From a virus: DNA of 55,163 bases. The notes below the pieces were generated by a model, which saw only the letters and a list, made by a program, of their open reading frames with translations, did not search any database and had not been told where the DNA came from. The translations under genes were made by a program, and so were the position numbers. The DNA is taken from positions 1-55,163 of the IMG/VR virus record IMGVR_UViG_3300048919_000553, one strand, 5' to 3'. Below are positions 14,894-21,819 of this stretch, in pieces (within the stretch, counting starts at the first letter, position 1; the number at the start of each line of letters is the position of its first letter).

Positions 14894-15727
14894 TCAGGCG
14901 CCGGTGGGGATGCCTTTCCACGAGTCGGCGGCCTGACGCATCGGCAGCGCCTCGCCGATCTGCGCGTAGTGGGCCTTTACCGCCGCCGCGTCCTGGATCA
15001 TCCGGCCGGCCACGCGGACCAGGTCGAAGTCCGCGCCGTCGCCGCGGCCGGGGCCGAACTGGTCGGCGACCGGGCGGGCGGTGTCCTTCAGCAGCCTGGC
15101 GGCCTTCTCCAGTTCGGCGGCCAGGGCGAAGGCCTGCGCGGCCAGGCCCCGCGACGGCTCCGACTCCAGCTTCCCGACGAGTCGGGCGGTGTGGGCGCCG
15201 AACGAGTCGTCCACCACCTTCGGGGCCGGGGCGGGGAGGAACCGGCCGCGGGCGCCGCGGGTCCGCTCGCGGCCGGTGGCGCGCTGCTCGGCGTAGGCGC
15301 TGATCGACGCGGCCGAGATGCCACCGTCCAGGCGGGCCAGCTTGCCGGCGGCCAGGTAGCGGCGCACCGTGGCCGGCTTCACGACGAGCAGGTCGGCGGC
15401 GGTGGCCACGGTGACCGCATGGTCAGCCGGGGTCGTGAACTCGGCGGCCATCTCGTCGGTGCGCTCGGCGAACGCGGTGTCGAGGCCGGCGAACGGGTCC
15501 GCCACCGGCGCGGCCGGGGTCTCGGTCTCGTCGGCCTGGAGCAGGGCGACGGCGTCGAGGTGGTAGCAGCGGCGGCCGTTGAGGCCGGCGGGGCAGTCGC
15601 AGGTGGAGGCGCTGGTGCGGTAGGCGGCGCCGCGGGAGCCGGTGACGCGGTAGACGCGGGCGACGCCGGTGCCGTGGTCGAGGACGATCCGGCCGGTGAG
15701 GATGAGTTCGGTGGCGGGCATCGCCAT
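14894..15727 (-). CDS. SWIM zinc-finger and HTH protein
   Basis: 277 aa. ATG 15727 has AGGAGG six bases upstream. Residues 43-56 read CDCPAGLNGRRCYH, a perfect SWIM zinc finger (C-x-C-x8-C-x-H) in a small beta domain (LTGRIVLDHGTGVARVYRVT). A helix-turn-helix follows at about 103-150 (TVATAADLLVVKPATVRRYL then ISAASISAYAEQRA). The C-terminal half is helical with coiled-coil character (FALAAELEKAARLLKDTARP). SWIM domains bind DNA or protein, so this is a likely DNA-binding regulator or recombination modulator. It is divergently transcribed from a ribbon-helix-helix gene with shared operators, and its promoter has -35 TTGCAC, 17 bp, -10 TAGGGT. Confidence 0.75.
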   Translation of the reverse strand: MAMPATELILTGRIVLDHGTGVARVYRVTGSRGAAYRTSASTCDCPAGLNGRRCYHLDAVALLQADETETPAAPVADPFAGLDTAFAERTDEMAAEFTTPADHAVTVATAADLLVVKPATVRRYLAAGKLARLDGGISAASISAYAEQRATGRERTRGARGRFLPAPAPKVVDDSFGAHTARLVGKLESEPSRGLAAQAFALAAELEKAARLLKDTARPVADQFGPGRGDGADFDLVRVAGRMIQDAAAVKAHYAQIGEALPMRQAADSWKGIPTGA

Positions 15728-15764
15728 TGGGTGCCTCCTGGGTGTTTCACCGGCCTGCCCGGTG

Positions 15765-15867
15765 GGTGTAGGTACACCCTACACCCGTAGTCCCGACCGT
15801 GCAAACACCACGTACCTACACCGTAGGAGGGTCGGTAGGTGTCACAGATACCTACCGCCGCTACACT
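15765..15867. promoter_or_regulatory. Divergent promoters with GTAGG/CCTAC operators
   Basis: Leftward promoter: TTGCAC (complement of 15799-15804), 17-bp spacer, TAGGGT (complement of 15776-15781). Rightward -10 TACACT (15862-15867) is 7 bp from ATG 15875, so leaderless. Three inverted repeats of one half-site: GGTGTAG/CTACACC (15765/15779), CCTAC-ACC-GTAGG (15815-15827) and GGTAGGT/ACCTACC (15834/15850). The first covers the leftward -10, the last the rightward -35 region. Autoregulation by the adjacent RHH protein is likely. Confidence 0.7.
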
Positions 15868-15874
15868 GACGGCC

Positions 15875-16075
15875 ATGCCGACCAAAGGCACCACCACCCG
15901 CCAGGTCCGCGTCGACCCCGACCTGTGGACCGCGGTCGGCCAGGCCCTCGCCGACGCCGGTGAGGTCGACCGCTCCGCAGCGATCCGCCTGTTCTTCCGC
16001 TGGATCGAACGCGACGCGACCGGCGCTGTCGCCGCGGCCCGCGCCGGCGCCCAGCAGCAGAGGACCGACGCATGA
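15875..16075 (+). CDS. Ribbon-helix-helix transcriptional regulator
   Basis: 66 aa (MPTKGTTTRQVRVDPDLWTA then AGEVDRSAAIRLFFRWIERD). A short basic beta-strand TTRQVRVD followed by two helices separated by a turn is the Arc/CopG/MetJ fold; the strand pair of a dimer reads the major groove and usually binds tandem short inverted repeats, as present upstream. Start ATG 15875 follows a -10 by 7 bp and is probably leaderless. Stop overlaps the next ATG. It likely represses the divergent SWIM gene and itself. Confidence 0.75.
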   Translation: MPTKGTTTRQVRVDPDLWTAVGQALADAGEVDRSAAIRLFFRWIERDATGAVAAARAGAQQQRTDA

Positions 16076-16530
16076 GGACGAGCGAAGATTCCCAGGCGGA
16101 TCTGAGGTCGATGCGGCAGACCGCGCAGCGGCTGCGCGCGGACCGTCAGCTCGACCTGGCAATCCAACTAGAAAAGATCATCGCCGAGCGGGAGGCTGAG
16201 CTTGCTGCGGCTGTTCCTCTGCTGCCGTTCACGATCGCCGAGCTGGCCCACACTGTGGATCACGACCACGGCAGCGAGAGCATGACAATCACGTCCGGTC
16301 GTGACGGTGTCCTCGTCGAGATCACCGCCACCACCTACGGCGAGCACGCCCAGGCCCGCGCCGGCTGGCAGGCCCTCAACCGCGCGATCGAGCTGCTGGC
16401 GTCCGTACCGCGCAGCGAGGTCATGCCTCATCACCGGCGGGGCATGCGGATCATCGAGAGTTGGGTCTGGTCGGCGCCGCTGACCGGTGACGGCAAGTGG
16501 GTCATGGACACGGCGAGGCGCGAATCATGA
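16072..16530 (+). CDS. Hypothetical protein
   Basis: 152 aa, ATGA overlap with the RHH gene. N-terminal helices with coiled-coil bias (MRQTAQRLRADRQLDLAIQL), then a beta-rich part (ESMTITSGRDGVLVEITATT) and a C-terminal helix. No family recognised. Part of the rightward cargo operon 15875-17289. Confidence 0.6.
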   Translation: MRTSEDSQADLRSMRQTAQRLRADRQLDLAIQLEKIIAEREAELAAAVPLLPFTIAELAHTVDHDHGSESMTITSGRDGVLVEITATTYGEHAQARAGWQALNRAIELLASVPRSEVMPHHRRGMRIIESWVWSAPLTGDGKWVMDTARRES

Positions 16531-16943
16531 TCCTGATCATTGATGGGACTATCCGGCACCAGATCACCTGGGATGGGACGGCGGAGGAGTTGCGCCGCCA
16601 AGCCCACCAGTGGATCACCCGCGGCGAGCTTGGCATCCTCCCGCTCGCAGCAGGCAGCACCGTCGCCATCAACTGGCGCGCGATCCGGACTCTTCAGGTG
16701 GTGGAGCCCGCCGCGCTCGTCGAGGACTTCTCGGCGGCGCAGCCCATGCACCCGGCCGACTGGCTGCTCCTGCACGGCACCGGCGATGGCCAGTCGCTGG
16801 ACAGTCTCGGCGAGGGTGAGCGTCCCAGCTTGTGCGTCGTCAAGGTCGACGGTCGGGACACGGAGGCTGTGCCGATCAACCGCTGGGGAGTGCGGGAGCA
16901 TTTCGGCGGCGGCTGGAGTCCGATGCCGCCCGGTACCGCGTGA
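16527..16943 (+). CDS. Hypothetical protein
   Basis: 138 aa from ATG 16527, overlapping the previous TGA. It begins with strands (ILIIDGTIRHQITWDGTAEE), then a helix and TVAINWRAIRTLQVVEPAAL. An upstream in-frame start would overlap the previous gene by 34 bp and is less likely. No family recognised. Confidence 0.6.
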   Translation: MILIIDGTIRHQITWDGTAEELRRQAHQWITRGELGILPLAAGSTVAINWRAIRTLQVVEPAALVEDFSAAQPMHPADWLLLHGTGDGQSLDSLGEGERPSLCVVKVDGRDTEAVPINRWGVREHFGGGWSPMPPGTA

Positions 16944-17110
16944 TCATGGATGAGGATGATGACGGCTGGTGTGACATCTGCGGTGAGGACTACTCGGGCG
17001 AGAGCCATTACCACTGCGGGAACTGCGGCGAGGTGACCGGGATGTTCGGCCACTTCAACCCGGAAGCCGAAGGCTTCTTCTGCCAGCCGCGCGACGAGAT
17101 GTCGCGGTGA
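16940..17110 (+). CDS. Small zinc-ribbon protein
   Basis: 56 aa. GTG 16940 overlaps the previous stop, ATG 16946 is the alternative. CDICGEDYSGESHYHCGNCG gives two C-x2-C knuckles 12 residues apart plus His, a clear zinc ribbon, followed by an acidic/aromatic tail. Likely a protein- or nucleic-acid-binding adapter. Confidence 0.6.
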   Translation: MIMDEDDDGWCDICGEDYSGESHYHCGNCGEVTGMFGHFNPEAEGFFCQPRDEMSR

Positions 17111-17289
17111 GCCTGTCGGCGGTGTTTCGTGGCGGCGGGCCGCGCGACGGCGACGAGGTCGACCTGCCTACGACGCCCGACCTCTATGAGACGGTTTCGG
17201 CGGGGCAGATCTGGGTGTATGAGCGGCGGCCGGGCACGGATGATCCGGTGGTCTACACGCTGAGGTCACACCGGCCGGCGTCGGGCTGA
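17107..17289 (+). CDS. Hypothetical 60-aa protein
   Basis: Starts at GTG 17107 (GTGA overlap). Sequence VSLSAVFRGGGPRDGDEVDL ... IWVYERRPGTDDPVVYTLRS looks like a small beta-barrel-type phage protein. Its last 24 bp overlap the end of the convergent gene at 17266. Confidence 0.55.
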   Translation: MSLSAVFRGGGPRDGDEVDLPTTPDLYETVSAGQIWVYERRPGTDDPVVYTLRSHRPASG

Positions 17290-17700
17290 GTCCACGGTGC
17301 AGGCGACCGCCCCCGCGGGCGGAATGGTCGCCGCGACGCCTCGGACCGTGGCCTGTTCGGTCGCGCCCGGCTGGACGAAGCCGACCGTGGCCGCCACGGT
17401 TGTGATCTTGTGCCCGTCGGTCGTGGCGAACCTGATGTTGATCGTGTAGGTTGCCGTCGCCGCCGCGCTGTTGGTCACGGTCAACTGGCCGGTGAGCGCG
17501 CCGAACCTGGTGGCCGTGCAGCCGCCGAGCCGGACGTCTTCGCGGTGTTGCTCGGCCGCCGCCCGGACAGCCAGCCGGTGCACCCCCGCGATGAACAGGC
17601 CTGCGACCGCCGAGAAGAGAACCGCGGCGGTGAGGATGACGGCGATCGCGAGCCGCGGCCGTTTCGGTTTGCGGGTGAGGATGTTGCGGATTCCGGGCAC
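17266..17700 (-). CDS. Membrane-anchored protein with extracellular beta domain
   Basis: 144 aa. Basic N-terminus (RKPKRPRL), one TM helix (AIAVILTAAVLFSAVAGLFI) then an outside domain: LTGQLTVTNSAAATATYTIN ... TVAATVGFVQPGATEQATVR. That pattern (vt.N.s.....Y.i.i.f ... l.pG....a) is the FxLYD/DUF-type immunoglobulin-like fold seen in actinobacterial membrane proteins. The start (GTG 17700) has no good ribosome site. Leftward and isolated, so probably a lysogeny-expressed moron acting at the cell surface. Confidence 0.65.
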   Translation of the reverse strand: MPGIRNILTRKPKRPRLAIAVILTAAVLFSAVAGLFIAGVHRLAVRAAAEQHREDVRLGGCTATRFGALTGQLTVTNSAAATATYTINIRFATTDGHKITTVAATVGFVQPGATEQATVRGVAATIPPAGAVACTVDSARRRPV

Positions 17701-17750
17701 GGGTGATCACGCTAGTGATTCGGACATCGGGCGGAAAGCCCTGGACCTGG

Positions 17751-17779
17751 TAGTTGTGTGTGCAACTAGCCGGTACCGT
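17751..17779 (+). promoter_or_regulatory. TAGTTG-N6-CAACTA operator and leaderless promoter
   Basis: Perfect palindromic arms TAGTTG (17751-17756) and CAACTA (17763-17768). A -10-like TACCGT (17774-17779) lies 6 bp before ATG 17786, the same 17-bp spacing from TAGTTG as at 11809. Confidence 0.6.
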
Positions 17780-17785
17780 GACGGC

Positions 17786-17977
17786 ATGCCGCACATCTCG
17801 CCCGGTCTGCTCTCCCTCGTCGGGCTGGCTGTGTTCGTGGGCCTGGTCGTCGCCGCTGTCGTCCTGCTCGCTGGCCTCGGCTGGGCGCTGCTCGCCGCCG
17901 GTGTTCTCGGTGGCCTGGCGTGCTTCGCCGCCGAGCTCGTCCTGCTCGACGAGAAAAAGGAGCCGGGCCGTGGATGA
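17786..17977 (+). CDS. Small two-TM membrane protein
   Basis: 63 aa. Two adjacent hydrophobic helices (LLSLVGLAVFVGLVVAAVVL and AGLGWALLAAGVLGGLACFA) and a charged C-terminus (LLDEKKEPGRG). Likely leaderless (ATG 6 bp from -10). Size resembles small phage membrane proteins that alter the host envelope; a holin role is possible, but it is far from the lysis genes. Confidence 0.6.
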   Translation: MPHISPGLLSLVGLAVFVGLVVAAVVLLAGLGWALLAAGVLGGLACFAAELVLLDEKKEPGRG

Positions 17978-18353
17978 CCGGACTGAGCTGCCCGTTGGTT
18001 TCACCATGCGTCGCACCAAGAACGGCCACACGATCACCGATGTGACAGGCCGGGACCGCGCCTCCGGTCATCGCCGGCCCGAGGACGCGATCGCTCACGC
18101 ATGGCAGCTCCACGACGGCCCCAGTAGCACGACCCGCGCAGCACAGCCAACGCCGATCACCTTCGACCAGGCCCTCACCGTCGAACTGGCACCCGGTACC
18201 ACCGTCGTCCTGTCCACCACCCGGCCGGTGACCGCCCAGCAGCTCGACGAGGCCAGCGCCCAGTGGGCGGCTCGGTTCCCCAACAACCCGCTGGTCATCC
18301 TCGACGGCTTGGCCCTCGACAGCGTCATCGCCGCCCGGGAGCAGGCGCTGTGA
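17970..18353 (+). CDS. Hypothetical protein upstream of portal
   Basis: 127 aa from GTG 17970, overlapping the membrane protein gene by 8 bp. Contains FTMRRTKNGHTITDVTGRDR and ITFDQALTVELAPGTTVVLS then LDEASAQWAARFPNNPLVIL. No recognised family. Its stop overlaps the portal GTG, so it is probably co-translated with portal. Confidence 0.6.
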   Translation: MDDRTELPVGFTMRRTKNGHTITDVTGRDRASGHRRPEDAIAHAWQLHDGPSSTTRAAQPTPITFDQALTVELAPGTTVVLSTTRPVTAQQLDEASAQWAARFPNNPLVILDGLALDSVIAAREQAL

Positions 18354-20470
18354 GGTCGTTGGTCGCCGCGCTACGCCGCACCGAAGCGCAGACGGTCACC
18401 CCGGTCCCATACACGGCCCGGCAGGCGGCCAGCTCCGGGACGAGTCTGGCGATGCCAGCAGGTCGGGAGTCGCAGATCCATTCGCTGGGCGCGAACGGCA
18501 CCCTGTTCGCGATCGTCAACAAATATGCCGCCGGTGTCGCCGCCGTCCAGTGGGAGATGAACCGCCCGCCAACCCGGCCCGGCGACGATCCGACGCCGGT
18601 TCTTTCCCACGCTGCGCTCGACGTGTGGAACAAGCCGAACGCTTTTTACACCCGGCAACGGTTCGTGAAAACCTTCCAGCAGCACCGGGAGCTGGTCGGT
18701 GAAGGTATCTGGCTGGTCGTCAAGGTCGGGTCTTTGCCGATCGAGCTGTGGCCGATCCGGCCCGATCGGATGGAACCGGTACCCCATCCGACACAGTTTT
18801 TGGCAGGCTGGATCTACCACTCGCCCGGCGGTGAACGCGTCCCGCTGCTACCCGACGAGGTCATCCAGGTCCAGCAGGCACCCTGCCCGTGGGACCCGTA
18901 CCACGGCATGGGCGCGGTCCAGACCATCCTGACCGATCTGCACTCGGCGGCGGCGGCGGCCGAGTGGAACCGCAACTTCTTTCGCAACTCGGCCGAGCCG
19001 GGCGGCATTATCCAGGTCGACCGCCGCCTCGACGACGAACAATTCGAAGAAATGAAGCTACGGTGGAACGAGCAGCACCGCGGAGTTAACAACGCCCACC
19101 GGGTCGCTATCCTCGAAACAGCCGAATGGGTCAACAACGCGTTCTCCATGCGTGACATGCAGTTCGTAGAACTACGCGCAGCCTCCGCACAGCAGATCCG
19201 CGAAGCATTCGCCTTCCCGAAAACAATGCTCGGCGATATCGCTGACGTGAACCGGGCGAGCGCGGAAGCGGAACACTACATTTGGACCAGCGATCACATC
19301 GTCCCCCGCGCCGACGATATCCAAGGTGAACTCAACGGCCGGCTGGTCCCCATGTACGGCTCGGGACCCGGGCAGGACGCCGAATTCAACTACGTGTCCC
19401 CAGTCCCCGAGGACAAGGAAGCGGACGACCGGACCCGGACGTCGCGCGCCGGCGCGGCCGCGATCCTCGCCGGCGCCGGCTGGGACCCCGACGGCGCTTT
19501 GAAGTGGGCGGGTATCCCGCCGATGTCGTGGAAGGCGCCCGCTTTCAAGGTGAAGACGCCGGTGTCTGAGCCGACCACTGCCCGTTGGACACGCCCCGTC
19601 TGGGCCTCTCGGGTGGTGGAGGGCGTCATCGCCGATGCGGGCTGGGAACTGCCGGACTGGGCCCAGCCGGCCGCTATCACCGCGGCCTCTCCACCTGAGA
19701 ATCCGGATCTGGCTGGGGTGCGGGAAGACGTCGACACGGCCACCGCGTCGCTCGAGGCCGACTACCAGCCGACCGTCGACAAGCAGACCGACGACCTGGC
19801 CGCCCAGGCTCAGAAGGCGGTGGACGACAACGTCGACACTGAGGCTGACGATGGGGGAGCGGTCGCGGTGCTCGCCGCCCTGGCCCTGCTCGCCGTCCCC
19901 GTTTCTTTGCTTGGGTTGGCGACGCTCACCGCAGCCGCCGGGACCATGGCCACCGCTGCGGCGCGGCGGGCGATCAGCGAGGTCGCCGACGCCGGCGTGA
20001 CCGTCACCCTGGCCGTGGTGCAGAAGACCATCGACCTCAGCATCGACGTCCTGAACGCCGCCGCCGAGGCCACCGCCCGGCTCGTCGCCGACGCCCTGGC
20101 CGGCTCGGCCGCCCGCGAAGCCGTCCGCCTCTGGACCCCCGGCACCTCCGGAAAAGACCTCGGCGACCTGGTCAGCATCCACCTGACATCCCTCACAGGC
20201 GCTGACCGTCAGGCCCAATTTGGTGGCCTCCTCCACCGGGCCACCAACCTCGGCCGCGGCGCCACCTTCCAGGCGGCCGACGAGGCCAAACCCGACATGA
20301 AGATCTACGCGTCGGAGACCAACGACACCAACCGCTGCGAGCCGTGCACCGAATTCGACGGCCACCAATTCGCCACGCTCGCCGAGGCGCAGGACACCTA
20401 CGTGTTCGGCTATCCGGACTGCGAGGGCGGCATCCGCTGTAGGGGCACATTCAGAGTGGAATGGGACTGA
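18350..20470 (+). CDS. Portal protein fused to MuF-like head morphogenesis domain
   Basis: 706 aa from GTG 18350 (GTGA overlap). Residues about 1-430 are an HK97-type portal: NGTLFAIVNKYAAGVAAVQW, GIWLVVKVGSLPIELWPIRP, HGMGAVQTILTDLHSAAAAA, and AFAFPKTMLGDIADVNRASA (the clip/crown region before the C-terminal helices). After a linker, residues about 455-706 form a helical segment ending in KIYASETNDTNRCEPCTEFD ... YPDCEGGIRCRGTFRVEW, the Cys-pair signature of MuF/SPP1-gp7-type minor head proteins. These are usually separate genes; here one reading frame carries both, with no internal stop. The portal forms the 12-mer vertex for DNA passage; the MuF part would sit inside the capsid. Confidence 0.9.
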   Translation: MRSLVAALRRTEAQTVTPVPYTARQAASSGTSLAMPAGRESQIHSLGANGTLFAIVNKYAAGVAAVQWEMNRPPTRPGDDPTPVLSHAALDVWNKPNAFYTRQRFVKTFQQHRELVGEGIWLVVKVGSLPIELWPIRPDRMEPVPHPTQFLAGWIYHSPGGERVPLLPDEVIQVQQAPCPWDPYHGMGAVQTILTDLHSAAAAAEWNRNFFRNSAEPGGIIQVDRRLDDEQFEEMKLRWNEQHRGVNNAHRVAILETAEWVNNAFSMRDMQFVELRAASAQQIREAFAFPKTMLGDIADVNRASAEAEHYIWTSDHIVPRADDIQGELNGRLVPMYGSGPGQDAEFNYVSPVPEDKEADDRTRTSRAGAAAILAGAGWDPDGALKWAGIPPMSWKAPAFKVKTPVSEPTTARWTRPVWASRVVEGVIADAGWELPDWAQPAAITAASPPENPDLAGVREDVDTATASLEADYQPTVDKQTDDLAAQAQKAVDDNVDTEADDGGAVAVLAALALLAVPVSLLGLATLTAAAGTMATAAARRAISEVADAGVTVTLAVVQKTIDLSIDVLNAAAEATARLVADALAGSAAREAVRLWTPGTSGKDLGDLVSIHLTSLTGADRQAQFGGLLHRATNLGRGATFQAADEAKPDMKIYASETNDTNRCEPCTEFDGHQFATLAEAQDTYVFGYPDCEGGIRCRGTFRVEWD

Positions 20471-20518
20471 CTGGGCTGCGGCTGCTCGTCGCGGACGGCG
20501 TACAGGGGTAACGGAAAA

Positions 20519-20536
20519 AGCCCCCCGAGGGGGGCT
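20519..20536 (-). terminator. Intrinsic terminator for the leftward gene
   Basis: AGCCCCCC-GA-GGGGGGCT with five A upstream on the plus strand, i.e. a U tract after the hairpin in the leftward transcript. It can also slow the rightward portal transcript. Confidence 0.75.
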
Positions 20537-20549
20537 GCCTCCGAGGCGT

Positions 20550-20753
20550 CTACCGGCCCATGTCGGCGAGCCACTCGCGGTTGGCCACGCGGCGAGCCTC
20601 TTCGTAGTCGAAAGTGCGGTGCAGGGTGAAGTGGTGGTTCCGGTCGTACCGGGTGACCGCGTAGAAGGTGCCCTTGACCGTGCCCTGCGAGGTTCCGCTG
20701 CGGAGTGCGATGCCGTAGCCGTTTCGGGTGGCGGCGGTCTTGATGGTGGTCAT
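20550..20753 (-). CDS. Small hypothetical protein under operator control
   Basis: 67 aa (MTTIKTAATRNGYGIALRSG then FYAVTRYDRNHHFTLHRTFD). Start ATG 20753 has a purine-rich site AGAGAGGGG 6 bp upstream. Its promoter shows -10 TATGCT (complement of 20782-20787) directly against the palindrome TGCCACGCATGCGTGGCA. The two-stranded start and final helix (YEEARRVANREWLADMG) suggest a compact alpha/beta protein. Function unknown; being divergent from a possible regulator gene it may be part of a small switch. Confidence 0.6.
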   Translation of the reverse strand: MTTIKTAATRNGYGIALRSGTSQGTVKGTFYAVTRYDRNHHFTLHRTFDYEEARRVANREWLADMGR

Positions 20754-20774
20754 TGGGTGCCCCTCTCTCTGGTG

Positions 20775-20863
20775 TGGCACCAGCATATGCCACGCATGCG
20801 TGGCAACGCAAGGGCTGAGAAAAGATTTCCCGTCATTCTGTTGCCACGTGTGCGTGGTAGGGT
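20775..20863. promoter_or_regulatory. Divergent operators TGCCACG-N4-CGTGGCA
   Basis: Perfect 18-bp palindrome TGCCACGCATGCGTGGCA (20788-20805), a second near-copy TGCCACGTGTGCGTGGTA (20842-20859) and a looser TGGCA/TGCCA pair (20775-20792). Each main palindrome abuts a -10: TATGCT leftward, TAGGGT (20858-20863) rightward. Palindrome centres are 54 bp apart, so two dimers could cooperate. Confidence 0.7.
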
Positions 20864-20869
20864 GGGGAT

Positions 20870-21145
20870 GTGGACCTGAAGACCGTGTGGGATGGCAGTG
20901 AGCCGACCGACTGGCGCCGCGCCGCCACCGACTGGCGCGGCCGGTGGGCCGACGAGCAGGCCGCCAGCCACCCCGGCGGCCGAGCCGGCCTCGCCGCCGA
21001 GCTCGGCTACGCCTCGGTATCGAAGCTCGGCACTTTGATCGGCGACTGGCGCGCCCTCACCGCCATGGCCCACGCCGGCGACCCCGACGCCCAGGCGCGC
21101 GTCCGCCGCGCGGAGACCTTCGGCCGCATGATCGACGCGGACTGA
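20870..21145 (+). CDS. Small helical protein, candidate regulator
   Basis: 91 aa. GTG 20870 lies 6 bp after the -10 TAGGGT, so the mRNA is probably leaderless; the ATG at 20868 is out of frame and stops after three codons. Mostly helical, with RAGLAAELGYASVSKLGTLI GD-type segment (AAELGYASVSKLGTLIGDWR) that looks like a helix-turn-helix (LAAELGYASVSKLGTLI). It could therefore bind the palindromes next to it. Followed by a strong terminator. Confidence 0.6.
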   Translation: MDLKTVWDGSEPTDWRRAATDWRGRWADEQAASHPGGRAGLAAELGYASVSKLGTLIGDWRALTAMAHAGDPDAQARVRRAETFGRMIDAD

Positions 21146-21172
21146 TCCGCCGACTGGTTATTTGACCGAGGG

Positions 21173-21203
21173 CCCCGCCGGGGAGCCTGGCCCGGCGGGG
21201 TTT
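21173..21203. terminator. Terminator after the 20870 gene
   Basis: CCCCGCCGGG (21173-21182) pairs perfectly with CCCGGCGGGG (21191-21200), then TTT. Also usable for the leftward small gene ending at 21205. Confidence 0.75.
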
Positions 21204-21204
21204 C

Positions 21205-21379
21205 CTACCTCGGTGTGGGGGCGGCAGGGTCCCAGTGATAGCGACTCTGGGCGTCGGCCGGCATGGTCACCAGGTAGCCGGACAGCCCAACCCTGAACGC
21301 CACCCCCTGCGGGCAGCTTGTGTGGGTGGTCGGCCCCGTCGCATCTGATCGTGCCCCGGCTTGGCAGGCCGGAGGCCAC
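21205..21379 (-). pseudogene. Frameshifted small leftward gene
   Basis: From GTG 21379 the leftward frame reads VASGLPSRGTIRCDGADHPH KLPAG; one base change of frame in the run of five C (21303-21307) joins it to FRVGLSGYLVTMPADAQSRY HWDPAAPTPR, which ends at a TAG facing the terminator. The two parts together give a plausible 57-aa protein with one knuckle-like CDGADH. Either a pseudogene or an indel in the sequence. Confidence 0.35.
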
Positions 21380-21451
21380 GATCTCCGTGGCCTCCCGGGG
21401 CGCGTGTGCAGGTGCGACAGGGCCTTACCCGAAAGCGTATCGAGAGTCTTG

Positions 21452-21518
21452 TGCGGGCGGTGGCTAGGCAGCGACGCGCTTTTTGAGAGCCGCGCTCTTA
21501 GGAGTCCACCCGCCCGCA
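21452..21518. other. Long imperfect hairpin, possible structured RNA
   Basis: TGCGGGCGGTGG (21452-21463) pairs with 21506-21518 with one bulged base. Inside are an AGAGC-CGC-GCTCT hairpin and a T run. It lacks the TTCGA T-loop, so it is not a normal tRNA. Could be an RNA element or DNA cruciform. Confidence 0.35.
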
Positions 21519-21603
21519 AGCTTTCGCCACTGGCGTCACGCCTTCCACACGTCCTGACGCGAACCCAGGGGCAGCCTAGCGCCAGCGGGCGGGCTGCTTG
21601 TGT

Positions 21604-21700
21604 GCGGATCGGCGCCTTCGCGGGCGTCCCCCGGGCTCACCACCACGGCTTGCCGCTCGGTCGCGCCAGCCGTTCGCGCGCTGGCTTGGCGCCGATCCGC
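21604..21700. ncRNA. Candidate folded RNA closed by a 13-bp stem
   Basis: GCGGATCGGCGCC (21604-21616) pairs perfectly with 21688-21700 and encloses a GCCAGC/GCTGGC hairpin (21665-21685). No coding pattern. Adjacent to a tRNA gene. Orientation and function unknown. Confidence 0.3.
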
Positions 21701-21819
21701 GTACCCCTGTTGGTCGGGCCGGGCAGGGTCCGGCGCTAAAGGCTCGGGTCCGTCGTACCGCGTCAGTGCCCCGCCCCGGTGTCGGGGGGAGCGCGGCCAG
21801 GGCGTGACCTCCGCCTTGC

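Noticed and set aside
19172-20368. 398-aa antisense frame in the portal-MuF gene
   Set aside because: Shadow of a well-supported gene on the plus strand.
21452-21518. Second tRNA gene
   Set aside because: Although it has a 7+ bp closing stem, there is no TTCGA T-loop or proper anticodon arm.
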